From the NCBI GenBank assembly GCA_024276675.1, contig JAJRWT010000091.1, positions 1 through 64,000 on the forward strand: a stretch of 64,000 bases of DNA. The letters run 5' to 3'. Source of the stretch: Myxococcota bacterium (GTDB taxonomy: Bacteria; Myxococcota_A; UBA796; JAFGLY01). A program made the translations under genes and the position numbers. Below the pieces are notes generated by a model, which saw only the letters and a list, made by a program, of their open reading frames with translations, ran no database searches and was not told where the DNA came from. Positions 17,424 to 25,672 of the stretch are shown in pieces. How positions within the stretch are numbered: position 1 is the stretch's first letter; every line of letters begins with the position of its first letter.

Positions 17424-19342
17424 TTGGGGACCTCCAGCGGAAAATCAGGGCAGAAATGGAGTCGGCCCATCCCGAGCTGTGTGTCGTTTCCCAGGCCGAC
17501 ACTTTCGGCATCCTGCAGGCGACGCAGTGCATCGGGGTCGTTCAACAGGGCATCGAAGCAATCCCGGGGCAGCGCCAGGAGCCAGCCGGAGCCGGCGGCG
17601 ATCACCTCTTGCAGGGGGCGTATCCTGCCACTGGCGTCGTTCCAGCCCGAACGAGGGACGGTACGAAGCCTGGTGCCGACCACCGTGGCCGAAGATACAT
17701 CCTGGCCTCCGGTACTGGGGAAGAGATGTCGCGCCATCCATTCACCAGCCTGCCCGGACGGAACGGGCGCGTTCACATCCGTTCGGGCGACAACGTGCAG
17801 CAACACCTGACCCGACAAGCCCACGGCAGCCAGGATCTGGGGAGTCGCCAGCGCGGCCGTCTTTCTCTGGTAGCTCTTCAGGCGCTGTCTCAACATGCTT
17901 CGTTCTTGGAGTATCTGGATCTTCACCCGCCCCAGGCCCCGACGGCGCAGTCCCCCGAGCCGCAGGCTGCCTCGAAGACGCCAGAGCCCCTCCAGCAGGA
18001 CCTTGTCGAGCCCTGAAACGGTGCCCGTGAAACAGGTACCCGCCACGATCTGTTCCCTGGCGTGAAGCATTCCGGCCGCGGCGGAGCCGGTCCTGGGGTT
18101 GCGGGCGAGCCGGGTCACGAGGCGAAGCCCAGGAGATGGCACGGGGCCGCCAGAGGGGTCGACGAAGCCGGAGATCGGCTTGAGAAGCCTGTGGCAGGCG
18201 GGGCAGCGGGGAGGGCCGGTCGGCTTCCCCCCATGACGTTCCATCATCCTGATGCCCAACGCGTCGCGTAGCATCGTGTCGAAAAAGATGGTATCGCGAT
18301 GCATCGGGCAGGCCAGCAGGCTGCGGGGTGCAGGCATGGCCAGCTCTGCGCTGCCATTTCCCACGGCCGGGTGAAGGTCTGACACGGTAAAGGCGCCGGG
18401 CTCGTTGAAGAGGCGGGCCATTTCGGCGTCGGGATGGGCCACGGGGAGGCCAGAGTCCGCCAGTGCCCAACCCATGGCGCCACGCATGGAGCTTCCCGGC
18501 ACCGAGAGCAGGGTGTGCCGGTGGTTCCCATCCAGGGGCGTGCCGCCCAGGGAGAGGTCGGTTTCAGCTTCCACGTGCAGCAGCGCCCTTCCGTCCTTGA
18601 AACGCCCTGCCCGATACTTGCGGTCCAGCACAGCGCTCTTTCCGCCAGTTTCTTTCGACAAGTCCAGGACCATGGAGACCCAGCCGATGCCGCGAGACTG
18701 GCTGTTGCCGATGGCTTCCACCAGCCTGGCCGCCTGGCTGACCAGTTGGGCATCCCGGGGCAGCAGCCAGCCCTCGACCCGAGCGACGAAGAGCGAGCCT
18801 GGTGCTTCGGCCACCTCGCGCACGTACAGTCGCCCATCGGCCGCGACCCCCCTGCGGCGGTCCATGCCCACGCCGTGACGAAGGTTGAAGATATCGGCTG
18901 CCGCTCCAGCCCAGGATCCGGGAATTCCATCGTCGATTGCAAGTCCCGTCGAACGGGCTTTCCTGTGGTGGCCGGTGGATATTGGTTCCAGAAGGCCTGG
19001 CCTGTCCGCCCCCGAGCTGCCGAAGATCCGACAGACCGGGCACAGCGAACCAGGCGCACAGCCCGGGGCCGACTGGAAGGGAGTGCATACCTCCAGGCCC
19101 CGGTGCAGGGAGAGCCTGCCCAGCGCCTCGCGCAGGGCCCCGCGGAGGGTCGAACCCGGGATGACCGGGCGGCCATCTGCGGCCCTGGCGCTGGCGGCGT
19201 CGACGAAGGGCGGCGGGTCGGCGCGGCCACCCACCAACATCGAGTGGGCCAAGGTTATGTGTAGCTCACCGGAGTAGAATTCGACGCCGCTGGACCTGGC
19301 TTGTCGTTGCGCTGGAGAGTTGTTTCCAGGGTGCCGGGGCAT
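17420..19342 (-). CDS. Cas7-Csx10 (Cas5-like) fusion, type III-D effector subunit
   Basis: This 640-residue protein joins two RAMP units. Residues about 20-250 are Cas7/Csm3-like: RPVIPGSTLRGALREAL, a Cys pair in CPVCRIFGSS, the GVGMDRRRGVAADGRLY loop and SQSRGIGWVSMV. Asp in FVDAASAR lies 13 residues before IPGST, matching the Csm3 cleavage Asp. Residues about 265-640 resemble Csx10, the Cas5-like subunit of III-D. They show LLSVPGSSMRGAMGWAL, a zinc-ribbon-like CPACHRLLKPISGF, then TGSAAAGMLHAREQIVAGTC and a Gly-rich LRLGGLRRRGLGRVKI. Related Cas7-Cas5 fusions are known in III-D variants such as III-Dv. It starts 2 bp after cas10. Confidence 0.83.
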   Translation of the reverse strand: MPRHPGNNSPAQRQARSSGVEFYSGELHITLAHSMLVGGRADPPPFVDAASARAADGRPVIPGSTLRGALREALGRLSLHRGLEVCTPFQSAPGCAPGSLCPVCRIFGSSGADRPGLLEPISTGHHRKARSTGLAIDDGIPGSWAGAAADIFNLRHGVGMDRRRGVAADGRLYVREVAEAPGSLFVARVEGWLLPRDAQLVSQAARLVEAIGNSQSRGIGWVSMVLDLSKETGGKSAVLDRKYRAGRFKDGRALLHVEAETDLSLGGTPLDGNHRHTLLSVPGSSMRGAMGWALADSGLPVAHPDAEMARLFNEPGAFTVSDLHPAVGNGSAELAMPAPRSLLACPMHRDTIFFDTMLRDALGIRMMERHGGKPTGPPRCPACHRLLKPISGFVDPSGGPVPSPGLRLVTRLARNPRTGSAAAGMLHAREQIVAGTCFTGTVSGLDKVLLEGLWRLRGSLRLGGLRRRGLGRVKIQILQERSMLRQRLKSYQRKTAALATPQILAAVGLSGQVLLHVVARTDVNAPVPSGQAGEWMARHLFPSTGGQDVSSATVVGTRLRTVPRSGWNDASGRIRPLQEVIAAGSGWLLALPRDCFDALLNDPDALRRLQDAESVGLGNDTQLGMGRLHFCPDFPLEVPK

Positions 19343-19344
19343 GG

Positions 19345-20994
19345 TTATGCCTCCCCTGCCATGACGAGTCCACAGAGGTCCACGAGATCGGGCACCGCGC
19401 TGGCCCAGGTAGAAGGCGCACCTGCTCCGGAGTAGCCGATTGCTCGTTCATCTTCGATCTTGCGGTAGAGCCAGCCACTGCTCCAGGAGTCGTGGTCCAG
19501 GGGCCGGCCAAGGGCCTGGGCATCCAGGCCCAGGCGGGCCCTCCAACGCTTGCCGGCGCTGGTATGGGAGAACAGGTATTGGGCCAGGACGAGACCCTCC
19601 AGCGGGTCTTCATCGAAGGCGGCACGCAGGTTGTAGAGGGTGGAGCGACCCAGCTTGGGGTCTTCCAGCAGCGAGCGAGCGGTCTTCAGCAGATCCCAGG
19701 CTTCTTCCAGTGGGAAGGGGCGCATCTGTAGCTGGAAGTGCAGAGCGCCCGCCCTGGTGGCTCCTTGTTTGCGGACGCGACCCTGCCGGAAGGCCGCAAG
19801 TTCGGAGGTCACGGGAGTACCGCCGCTCACCAGCTCGAAGTCCAGGGCGCTGGTGCCATCTGGAGAGTGTACCTTTGCACTGCGCACCAGCTTCCAGGCC
19901 AACGCCAGCCCGTCGTGGGCGTCCAGGTGCCGAGTGATCACCAGGCCCGTACCCGCTGTGATGCCCTTGTCTTCAGAGCCACCCAAGCGAGCGAGCTGAT
20001 GCCGGAAGCGCTCCTCCACGCCTTCAGCCAGAAGCAAAGCCAGCTCGAAAGCCCCCTTCACATCGTTCCCCCGCACCCCGGCCGGCATCACCATGCGCAG
20101 GTCGTCGCCACCGGCCACGAGTATCAGGCAGCTCTTCAGATCTACGCCCAACGACACCAGGTGCTCCCGTATGCTCCGCCGGTCGAAGGCGGCCAGGAGC
20201 GCCCGGCTCAAGCGGCTGTACCCGGTCATGGAGCGACAGGCGAAGAGCAGCTCTCCGATGCCGGTACCGTCCAGGGAGAGGTAGGCCAGCTTTTTCTTGT
20301 CCCAGTTCTCCATGCCCTTGTCACCCTGCTGGTGGAAGCTCTCGCAGCGCTGGCAGCGTCGTGCGGGTTGTTGATACAGCACAGGGTAGAGCCCGCAGTC
20401 GGAGCAACGCTGTCCCACCACTGCCGGCTTTCTGGCTCCCTGGCCGGCATCCTTGCGCTTGCGCAGCAGGCCAGCGAGGCGTGCCAACAGGCTGCCGAAG
20501 CCCCCACCACCCGCAGGGTCCAGGCCGATTCGGGCCAGATCCGGGTCGGGCAGGTCCGAGACCAGTGCCCCCGGCCCGTGGAGGAGATCCGCTGGGCTCA
20601 CATCCAGCCAGGCCGTTGATAGCTGCCCGAAGAGGCTCTTGCCAAAACGATCTTCCAGATCCCTGGCCACCCTGACCGCTCCGGCGGCCGGGCCCACCAG
20701 CACGGCCTGCCCGGCCCCAGCGAAGAGGGTAGCCCATCCCGGCGGCGGGTGGCCCCTCAGATCACGGTCCCAGTCGGCCAACGCCCTGCTGGCCCCCGAC
20801 ATGGTCTTCAGGCGGTGCCCTGCCGTGATCATGTCCTGGATACCGAGGGGGTCTGCCATCAGGAGGGCAAGGTTGCGCTCGGCTGAGAGCTGCGATCCCA
20901 GGGAGAGGTCCCCCTCCATGAGGCCGGTGACCTGTGCGCCGCTGACGCCGGCATCTCGCAACACCCCTTTCAACGGGTCATTTTCAACTTGCAT
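19345..20994 (-). CDS. cas10: Cas10 (type III-D-like: no HD domain, active-type GGDD cyclase)
   Basis: The 549-residue protein is the large subunit of the type III complex. It begins directly in a first palm-like domain without an N-terminal HD nuclease. It has a zinc ribbon (CSDCG...CQRC, Cys 197, 200, 214, 217) and a second palm whose GGDD motif (LILVAGGDDLRMVMP, about 295-298) is intact, so it should make cyclic oligoadenylates on target binding. Known III-D Cas10 proteins typically lack HD, which fits. I chose ATG 20994 because AGGA lies 8 nt upstream; ATG 21003 would add three residues but has its Shine-Dalgarno sequence too close. It is the first gene of the nine-gene operon. Confidence 0.92.
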   Translation of the reverse strand: MQVENDPLKGVLRDAGVSGAQVTGLMEGDLSLGSQLSAERNLALLMADPLGIQDMITAGHRLKTMSGASRALADWDRDLRGHPPPGWATLFAGAGQAVLVGPAAGAVRVARDLEDRFGKSLFGQLSTAWLDVSPADLLHGPGALVSDLPDPDLARIGLDPAGGGGFGSLLARLAGLLRKRKDAGQGARKPAVVGQRCSDCGLYPVLYQQPARRCQRCESFHQQGDKGMENWDKKKLAYLSLDGTGIGELLFACRSMTGYSRLSRALLAAFDRRSIREHLVSLGVDLKSCLILVAGGDDLRMVMPAGVRGNDVKGAFELALLLAEGVEERFRHQLARLGGSEDKGITAGTGLVITRHLDAHDGLALAWKLVRSAKVHSPDGTSALDFELVSGGTPVTSELAAFRQGRVRKQGATRAGALHFQLQMRPFPLEEAWDLLKTARSLLEDPKLGRSTLYNLRAAFDEDPLEGLVLAQYLFSHTSAGKRWRARLGLDAQALGRPLDHDSWSSGWLYRKIEDERAIGYSGAGAPSTWASAVPDLVDLCGLVMAGEA

Positions 20995-21064
20995 AATGCT
21001 CATCCTCTACCCGCGGTCCTTGCAGGCCTACAGAATCCCCGCCGGCGAGCCAACGGGGAAGAGA

Positions 21065-21094
21065 CGATAGCACGATGGATTTTCGACAAGTAAA
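21065..21094 (-). promoter_or_regulatory. Weak sigma-70-like promoter candidate for the cas operon
   Basis: On the minus strand TTTACT (21094-21089) and CTATCG (21070-21065) are 18 bp apart, about 70 bp upstream of the cas10 start. Both hexamers match consensus only in part. An A/T-rich tract (eight T on the + strand at about 21109-21116) lies just upstream and could act as an UP-like element. Confidence 0.25.
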
Positions 21095-21116
21095 TAGCCC
21101 GTACCCCGTTTTTTTT

Positions 21117-21375
21117 GTCCACGACCTGCTACCATCTCCCTCTCTCGCCGGTGTCCCGGCTCTACACGCCTAGACGCTGCAGGAGTGTTTTTCCTGACAG
21201 TAGAGAACTCTGTTCTTCACTGGCAACCCGCCCCTGTCCCGCCGCCCAGAGCAGGGGACGAAGGGTCATATTTCGTACTCAGGGCGGATGTGGGCGCCGA
21301 AGGACCAGCAATCGCCCGCACGACCACTACGCCACCAGGGCCAAGGGGGTGGATAGGGATCTCCGGGTGCGTGCA
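21117..21375. other. No supported gene upstream of the cas operon
   Basis: Nothing in this stretch reads as a known protein on either strand. An open frame on the + strand is rich in Arg, Ser and Pro and looks like random GC-rich sequence. I searched by eye for repeat-spacer units and found none. With the 21.4-22.3 kb fragments it forms a low-coding patch of about 1.3 kb next to the CRISPR operon. Confidence 0.5.
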
Positions 21376-21621
21376 CTAGACGCCCTGCTTTCGGGAGAGC
21401 CGCAGTTCTGCGGCTACTGGGAACTCGAAGAGTTCGTTCCGCAGAAGTCGCGTTGAGAAAAAGAGCACCTCGAGATTCTCAACCTCGTCAATGCTGGGGT
21501 TCATTCGTGCGATCACATCGTCGCCCAGCTCCTCGGACTCCTGCTCAGAATAGGGCGGGCACTTGTCGATGTGAAGAATGTCGGCTTCTCGGTCGTAGCG
21601 GAAACTCAGCCGTGTTTCCAT
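21376..21621 (-). CDS. DUF2283 family small protein
   Basis: The 81-residue protein begins METRLSFRYDREADILHID, the typical start of DUF2283 proteins (a beta-rich fold in which YDxxADxLYI is followed by an acidic stretch, here IARMNPSIDEVENLEVLFFS). Its ATG has AAGGAGAGG upstream at good spacing. DUF2283 genes are usually preceded by a DUF4258 gene, and the overlapping upstream frame here ends like that family. Such pairs are often found in mobile or plasmid-borne regions. Exact function is unknown; a toxin-antitoxin-like role has been suggested only by context. Confidence 0.75.
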   Translation of the reverse strand: METRLSFRYDREADILHIDKCPPYSEQESEELGDDVIARMNPSIDEVENLEVLFFSTRLLRNELFEFPVAAELRLSRKQGV

Positions 21622-21701
21622 TCGACCTCTCCTTCTGCCAGCCTTCTGGCGATGTACGCCGTTATGATCCAGTGGCGTTCGCTTGGCTCCACCTCGCTCA
21701 C
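21606..21701 (-). pseudogene. C-terminal fragment of a DUF4258-like gene
   Basis: In a second minus-strand frame, overlapping the DUF2283 start by 16 bp, the residues ERHWIITAYIARRLAEGEVE end in WKHG and a stop. This reads like the tail of the DUF4258 partner that normally precedes DUF2283. The upstream part is missing: the sequence beyond about 21701 instead encodes the S24 domain on the other strand. A GTG at 21701 would leave only 31 residues. I interpret it as a truncated remnant. Confidence 0.45.
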
Positions 21702-22039
21702 CACTCTTCGTGGCCCAGGTCGTTGGCGAGTCGATGAACCGCCGCATCCCCAGCGGCGCTTGGTACCTGTGGAGAGCCAACCCAACCGGAACGCGGCAGG
21801 GCAAGGTCGTGCCTGCCGAACACCTCGACATCGACGATCCGGATCTCGGAGGCCGCTACACGGTCAAGGTCTACGAGTCCGATAAAGTCCCCACCGACGA
21901 TGGAGGATGGCGGCACAGCGTGGTGCGCCTGAAGCCCGACTCAGATGACCCGATGTTCGAGCCCATCGTTCTCGAGGACCTCGAGGACGGCGCGCTGCGC
22001 ATCATCGCCGAACTGCTGGAAGTGCTATGGCTACCATAG
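21683..22039 (+). CDS. S24/LexA-like peptidase domain protein, probably N-terminally truncated
   Basis: The 118-residue reading (TTG start) carries a LexA/UmuD-like S24 fold: FVAQVVGESMNRRIPSGAW with the nucleophile Ser17, and GGRYTVKVYES with the general base Lys62. Most S24 proteins have an N-terminal DNA-binding or helicase part. Here the upstream frame is closed by a TGA at 21665, and the sequence overlaps the broken DUF4258 frame on the other strand. It could be a free-standing protease domain or the C-terminal remnant of a larger defence or regulatory protein. Confidence 0.6.
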   Translation: MAPPRSPLFVAQVVGESMNRRIPSGAWYLWRANPTGTRQGKVVPAEHLDIDDPDLGGRYTVKVYESDKVPTDDGGWRHSVVRLKPDSDDPMFEPIVLEDLEDGALRIIAELLEVLWLP

Positions 22040-22160
22040 GGTGCCGTTGATGTCGTCCAGCTCCATCCGCTTGACCATAGCGCCAACGAGGCGCCCGCGG
22101 TTGTCGACGCCGAGGACGTCCCAGAGGTCGTCGAGGTCGGCCAGGCTGCGCTCACCCACT
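22031..22160 (-). pseudogene. Possible C-terminal remnant of an unidentified gene
   Basis: On the minus strand the frame ending at 22031 reads as natural protein over its last 40 or so residues (LADLDDLWDVLGVDNRGRLV, then GAMVKRMELDDINGTLW). The part further upstream in the same frame is Arg/Gly/Ser-rich and unconvincing, and there is no good start. It converges with the S24 gene, overlapping by 9 bp. I cannot name the family. Confidence 0.3.
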
Positions 22161-22334
22161 CGGCCTCCATCAAGACCCACGGCCCCTCGGCCAGGATCTC
22201 GACTGAATGCCGTTTTCAGCGAGGGCCGGGCCCATGTATCCCAAACTCGGGTAAGGGCACGCCCTTTTCGACTCTGGCATTGCCCCTCTCGAGATGACCA
22301 TGGCCTGCCTGCCACGCCTGACCCGTGGCCGCTG

Positions 22335-23039
22335 CTACCGCTCTCCAAACCACCTGGAACCGGGAAGCTCGGTCAACAACACCTTGAGGTGGTCCTTGCC
22401 CACCGGCCACGACAGGCACTTGGATTCCCCCCCGGCTCGGGGAAGCTCATTGGTGGGCAGCTCGGCGATTCTCCACCCGCGCTGCATGGCGCGGATGGAG
22501 ATCTGGTACTCGATGGGAAAACGCTTCACCGTGGTCTGCAACTCCACGAGGGCCTGGCGCCTCATGGCCCTGAATCCGTTGATGGTGTCGGTGACATAGG
22601 GCCCCCGGTTGAAGAGCTTGTTGGCGATCCAGGTGAAGCCCTGGTTCACCCGGGCGCGAGGGCGCAGGAAATGGCCATCTTCTTCGTTTGATGCTCCGGC
22701 GGCGAAACGGCTGGCGATGGCCAGATCCGCGCCCTGGACAAGCAGGTCGTCGAGACGGATGATGTCGGAGGGGTCCTCGTTGCCGTCGGGACTGAAGAAG
22801 ACGAGCCTCTCGGTGCGGGCAACGTCGGCAGCCACCCGGAAGGCCACCCCCCGGCCGGGGATGGGCTGGTCGTAGACGGGGACGCCCATCTCGGCCAGGA
22901 GTTCACGGGTGCCGTCGGTGCTGCCCCCGTCCACGGCAAACACCTGTGCAAAGCTATCCACCGGAATTGCACCACGCAGCAGCTCGAGCCCGGTGATTTC
23001 GTCCAGGGTCAGCAGGACGATGGCAGAGTCACGGGTCAC
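22335..23039 (-). CDS. Family 2 glycosyltransferase (dolichol-phosphate-mannose-synthase-like)
   Basis: The 234-residue cytosolic enzyme has a GT-A fold: AIVLLTLDEITGLE at the start, VFAVDGGSTDGTRELL near 35-50 and SPDGNEDP near 85 in the place of the metal-binding DxD. It has no C-terminal membrane helices, unlike polyprenol-linked GtrB types. It would transfer a sugar from a nucleotide donor to a lipid carrier or glycan. Its start overlaps the end of the SGNH gene by 11 bp, so the two are co-transcribed and may act on the same envelope polysaccharide. Confidence 0.85.
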   Translation of the reverse strand: MTRDSAIVLLTLDEITGLELLRGAIPVDSFAQVFAVDGGSTDGTRELLAEMGVPVYDQPIPGRGVAFRVAADVARTERLVFFSPDGNEDPSDIIRLDDLLVQGADLAIASRFAAGASNEEDGHFLRPRARVNQGFTWIANKLFNRGPYVTDTINGFRAMRRQALVELQTTVKRFPIEYQISIRAMQRGWRIAELPTNELPRAGGESKCLSWPVGKDHLKVLLTELPGSRWFGER

Positions 23040-24054
23040 TGTCGGCTCCTTTCAGCAGCCTGGCCTTTTCCAGGAACTGGTAGAGTTTCTGGGCGATTAC
23101 CGCGTTGCCCCTGGCGTTGGCATGGCCCCGATCCTTGGGGAAGTAGAGGGTTTCCTGGCGGCTCAGGGCTTCCATGTCGGGTTGGAGATCCAGGAAGGGC
23201 AGGCCGATCTCCTCTGCAGCGATACGCAGAAGACGACGGTGTTGGCGGGTGTAGCCCTCTCGCTCCAGGGGAAAACCGAACAGCACCAGCCGGGCTCCAT
23301 CCTGCCTGGTAAGTTCCACCATCTCGCGGATGTTGGACACGTATTCGGCCTGGGGCACGCGACACACGCTGCCCTGGTCCCCCTCGCTCCGTTCCTTGGC
23401 ACGGACCCGGTAGCTGTCGATGAGGAAGCGCGTGGCCAGGTAGGTTCGCGCCCTGTAGAACAGGTGGTCCTTCAGGAACCGGGCATCGCGGCTCAAGAGG
23501 GCCTGGGAACGATCCGTGTACGCCGCCTTGCGTGCGTCTTGAACGACGTAGGTGAAAAACACCAGGTCGGGCCGGTATCTGCGGGCGATGTTCTTGTAGA
23601 ACCAGAGACCCTGAAACGAGGTGTAGCCCGGTTGACCGCCGTTGATGACCTGGACATCTTCGTGGCCCCGCTCGCTGATGATGGATTCAAGAACGGCGGG
23701 GTAGGATTCCTGGTCGTCGACCCCCCAGCCAAAGGTGGTGGAGCAGCCCAGAAAGAGCAGCCGGGTGACGCCGTTGGGCTTTTCGAGCTGGTGCAGCGGC
23801 GCTCTCAGGCCCTGGTGATCCGTGCTCACCAGAAAGCTGCCATCCACCTCGCGGTGGGCAAAGGGCTGCTTGCGAAGATCGGGATCGGTGATCCAGTAGG
23901 GTTCGTTGTGCTCGAAGGAGCTGCCGGGAGTGACGGCGGGCCAGTCCAACCATCGCAACAACAACTCGGCGGAAGCGAGCAGAACCACCAACGGTACCAG
24001 GCTGAAAACGAGCCTGCGAATGGTCCCTGCCGTTGATCCTGTCGAGGCGCTCAA
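23029..24054 (-). CDS. Membrane-anchored SGNH/GDSL-type hydrolase
   Basis: The 341-residue protein has an N-terminal signal anchor (LVFSLVPLVVLLASAELLLRW) and a periplasmic SGNH fold. The nucleophile block is LLFLGCSTTFGWGV (Ser near residue 107), the Gly block is INGGQPGYTS and the catalytic Asp-His block is FPKDRGHANARGN near 310. Such proteins remove or add acyl groups on glycans or lipids. Coupling with a family 2 glycosyltransferase suggests work on a surface polysaccharide; the substrate is not known. Confidence 0.82.
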   Translation of the reverse strand: MSASTGSTAGTIRRLVFSLVPLVVLLASAELLLRWLDWPAVTPGSSFEHNEPYWITDPDLRKQPFAHREVDGSFLVSTDHQGLRAPLHQLEKPNGVTRLLFLGCSTTFGWGVDDQESYPAVLESIISERGHEDVQVINGGQPGYTSFQGLWFYKNIARRYRPDLVFFTYVVQDARKAAYTDRSQALLSRDARFLKDHLFYRARTYLATRFLIDSYRVRAKERSEGDQGSVCRVPQAEYVSNIREMVELTRQDGARLVLFGFPLEREGYTRQHRRLLRIAAEEIGLPFLDLQPDMEALSRQETLYFPKDRGHANARGNAVIAQKLYQFLEKARLLKGADSDP

Positions 24055-24099
24055 GGCCGTGTGGCTCCCCTGTGAAACCGCGCTTTGCAGGCGACGAGG

Positions 24100-24951
24100 T
24101 CAGTCGATGGGAGTCACCGTGATGGCGGTGCGATCGGTGATGGCGCCTTCTTTGTGCCACTCGTTGTCGAAGTAGGTGGTGTCGTTGATGGTCCAGGTGA
24201 AGGTGCCATGCTCGGGGGCTTCGTAGCGAAGGTAGGTTCCGATGGGAAAGATGGTTTCCACGCCGTCGAAGGTTACGAAGCGGCCGATGAGTTGCCCAGC
24301 GAAGCAGCCCTGGAAGTTGCAGGGGTATTCGCTGGAGGTGGATGGCATGGACTCGTCGCCGTCGGCGTTGATCCATGGGCTGTCTTCGGAGATGCGGTAC
24401 CGGTCGCTTTGCGTGGCCGTGATCTCGGCACGGTTGCCCTTGCAGAAGGGAATGGGCTGCTGCCAACTGGTCTGGATGTCGAGATACTGGATGAGCTGGT
24501 AGTCAAGGGGGGTGTTGCATTCACCTTCGGTCAAGCTGGCAGCGAGCCCGCGCAGCCAGTCTTCCCAGGAGGATGCCGAGCCAGTGCCGGTCATGTACTG
24601 CTGGCAGTACTCCAGGTTTTTCACGGACACTTCCTCGATACGGTCGGGACGCCCCAGGAGGATGATCTCCAGGTCGTCCACCGCCGTGGCATCGAACTCC
24701 AGGCCATCGTTTTTCTGGCCCAGCCACTGGGATTTCATGGCTTCGAGAGATTTCTGCCGGGCCATCTTGCGGTCCGTGTCCAGCATTGACTGGTAGTCGG
24801 GCGGATAGTAGCAATCACCGGCCCAGGGGGCGTCTTCGGTGCCTTCACTGTGCCAGCCCACCAGCGGAGCCGTGGACTCGACCTTCTTGCCACAGGAGAT
24901 GGTGACTGCCAGCGCAGCCAGAGCCAGAACGGATGCCTTTTCAAGAGCCAT
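24100..24951 (-). CDS. Lipoprotein of unknown function
   Basis: This 283-residue protein starts at ATG 24951 with GGAGGT upstream, and its signal peptide ends in a lipobox (LAVTISC). The mature part contains seven or so cysteines, suggesting disulfides, and is otherwise not recognisable. The C-terminal third (FTWTINDTTYFDNEW) looks beta-rich. It lies 45 bp upstream of the SGNH gene in the same direction and may share its transcript. Confidence 0.7.
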   Translation of the reverse strand: MALEKASVLALAALAVTISCGKKVESTAPLVGWHSEGTEDAPWAGDCYYPPDYQSMLDTDRKMARQKSLEAMKSQWLGQKNDGLEFDATAVDDLEIILLGRPDRIEEVSVKNLEYCQQYMTGTGSASSWEDWLRGLAASLTEGECNTPLDYQLIQYLDIQTSWQQPIPFCKGNRAEITATQSDRYRISEDSPWINADGDESMPSTSSEYPCNFQGCFAGQLIGRFVTFDGVETIFPIGTYLRYEAPEHGTFTWTINDTTYFDNEWHKEGAITDRTAITVTPID

Positions 24952-25164
24952 GCTACCTCCAAAGGGAGTTATTTCAAGCATAGCCCGTATGTCCGCTCCT
25001 GAGCACCCCGAAGAACCGCATTTTTGGAAGTTCCGGCCGGCGGCCCACACCTTCCCCAAGGGTTGAGGCCCTTCAACCTGTTTTTCTCCGGGAGGCGGAG
25101 GGACAGCTCCCCGCGAAAGGCGAACTGTGTCGATGAGCAGCCCGCCCTTCAGCCACCGCTCTGC

Positions 25165-25656
25165 CTACACGAACACGATCTGCGCGCCCTCGGCCTTCTC
25201 CCAGAACTCCATGGCATCCAGGACATCCTTGATCTCGGGGACCAGGTCGTCCCGGGTGAGCTTGAACATGTCCATGGCCATCTGGCAGGCGTAGAGTTCC
25301 GCTCCGGACGCATCCAGAATCTCCACCAACTCGGGCACGGAGGGAAGCTCCAGCTTCTCCATCTCCTTCTTCATCATGGAGCTGGCCAGGGCGCTCATGC
25401 CGGGAATACTGCCAATGAAGGTCGGTATGCCCATGCTGGGGTTGCCGACCGTCGCCACCTTCAGCTTGTCCATCTTCTTCTTGGTGATGATGTCCATGCC
25501 CCAGAAGGTGAAGAAAACCATGGCATCGATACCCACCATGCGAGCGGCGTTGGCCAGGATGAGCCCGGGGTAGGCCATGTCCAGGGTTCCCTTGGAACAG
25601 ATGATCACCACCTTGCGGGGTTTGTCTTCGGAGGAAACGGGTTTTTCTTCGGACAT
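25165..25656 (-). CDS. DsrE/DsrF/DrsH-like sulfur-relay protein
   Basis: The 163-residue protein has the DsrE-type alpha/beta fold: KVVIICSKGTLDMAYPGLIL at the start, an FFTFWGMDII strand, and ELYACQMAMDMFKL near 115-130 containing the Cys in the position of the active persulfide-carrying cysteine of DsrE-like proteins. It is a member of the DrsH-like branch with a Met-rich middle insert. It is the last gene of the SQR-DUF1641-DsrC-DsrE operon, 16 bp after dsrC. A role in passing sulfane sulfur between partners is inferred from family and context. Confidence 0.88.
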   Translation of the reverse strand: MSEEKPVSSEDKPRKVVIICSKGTLDMAYPGLILANAARMVGIDAMVFFTFWGMDIITKKKMDKLKVATVGNPSMGIPTFIGSIPGMSALASSMMKKEMEKLELPSVPELVEILDASGAELYACQMAMDMFKLTRDDLVPEIKDVLDAMEFWEKAEGAQIVFV

Positions 25657-25672
25657 TGTGGACTCCTGGCGC

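Noticed and set aside
18244..19230. Ser/Pro/Trp-rich frame inside the Cas7-Csx10 gene
   Set aside because: It is a shifted reading of the same strand with no domain match, while the 640-residue frame carries clear RAMP motifs.
21115..21456. Possible rightward gene upstream of DUF2283
   Set aside because: Arg/Ser/Pro-rich, no ribosome-binding site, no family resemblance, and its end overlaps the DUF2283 gene on the other strand.
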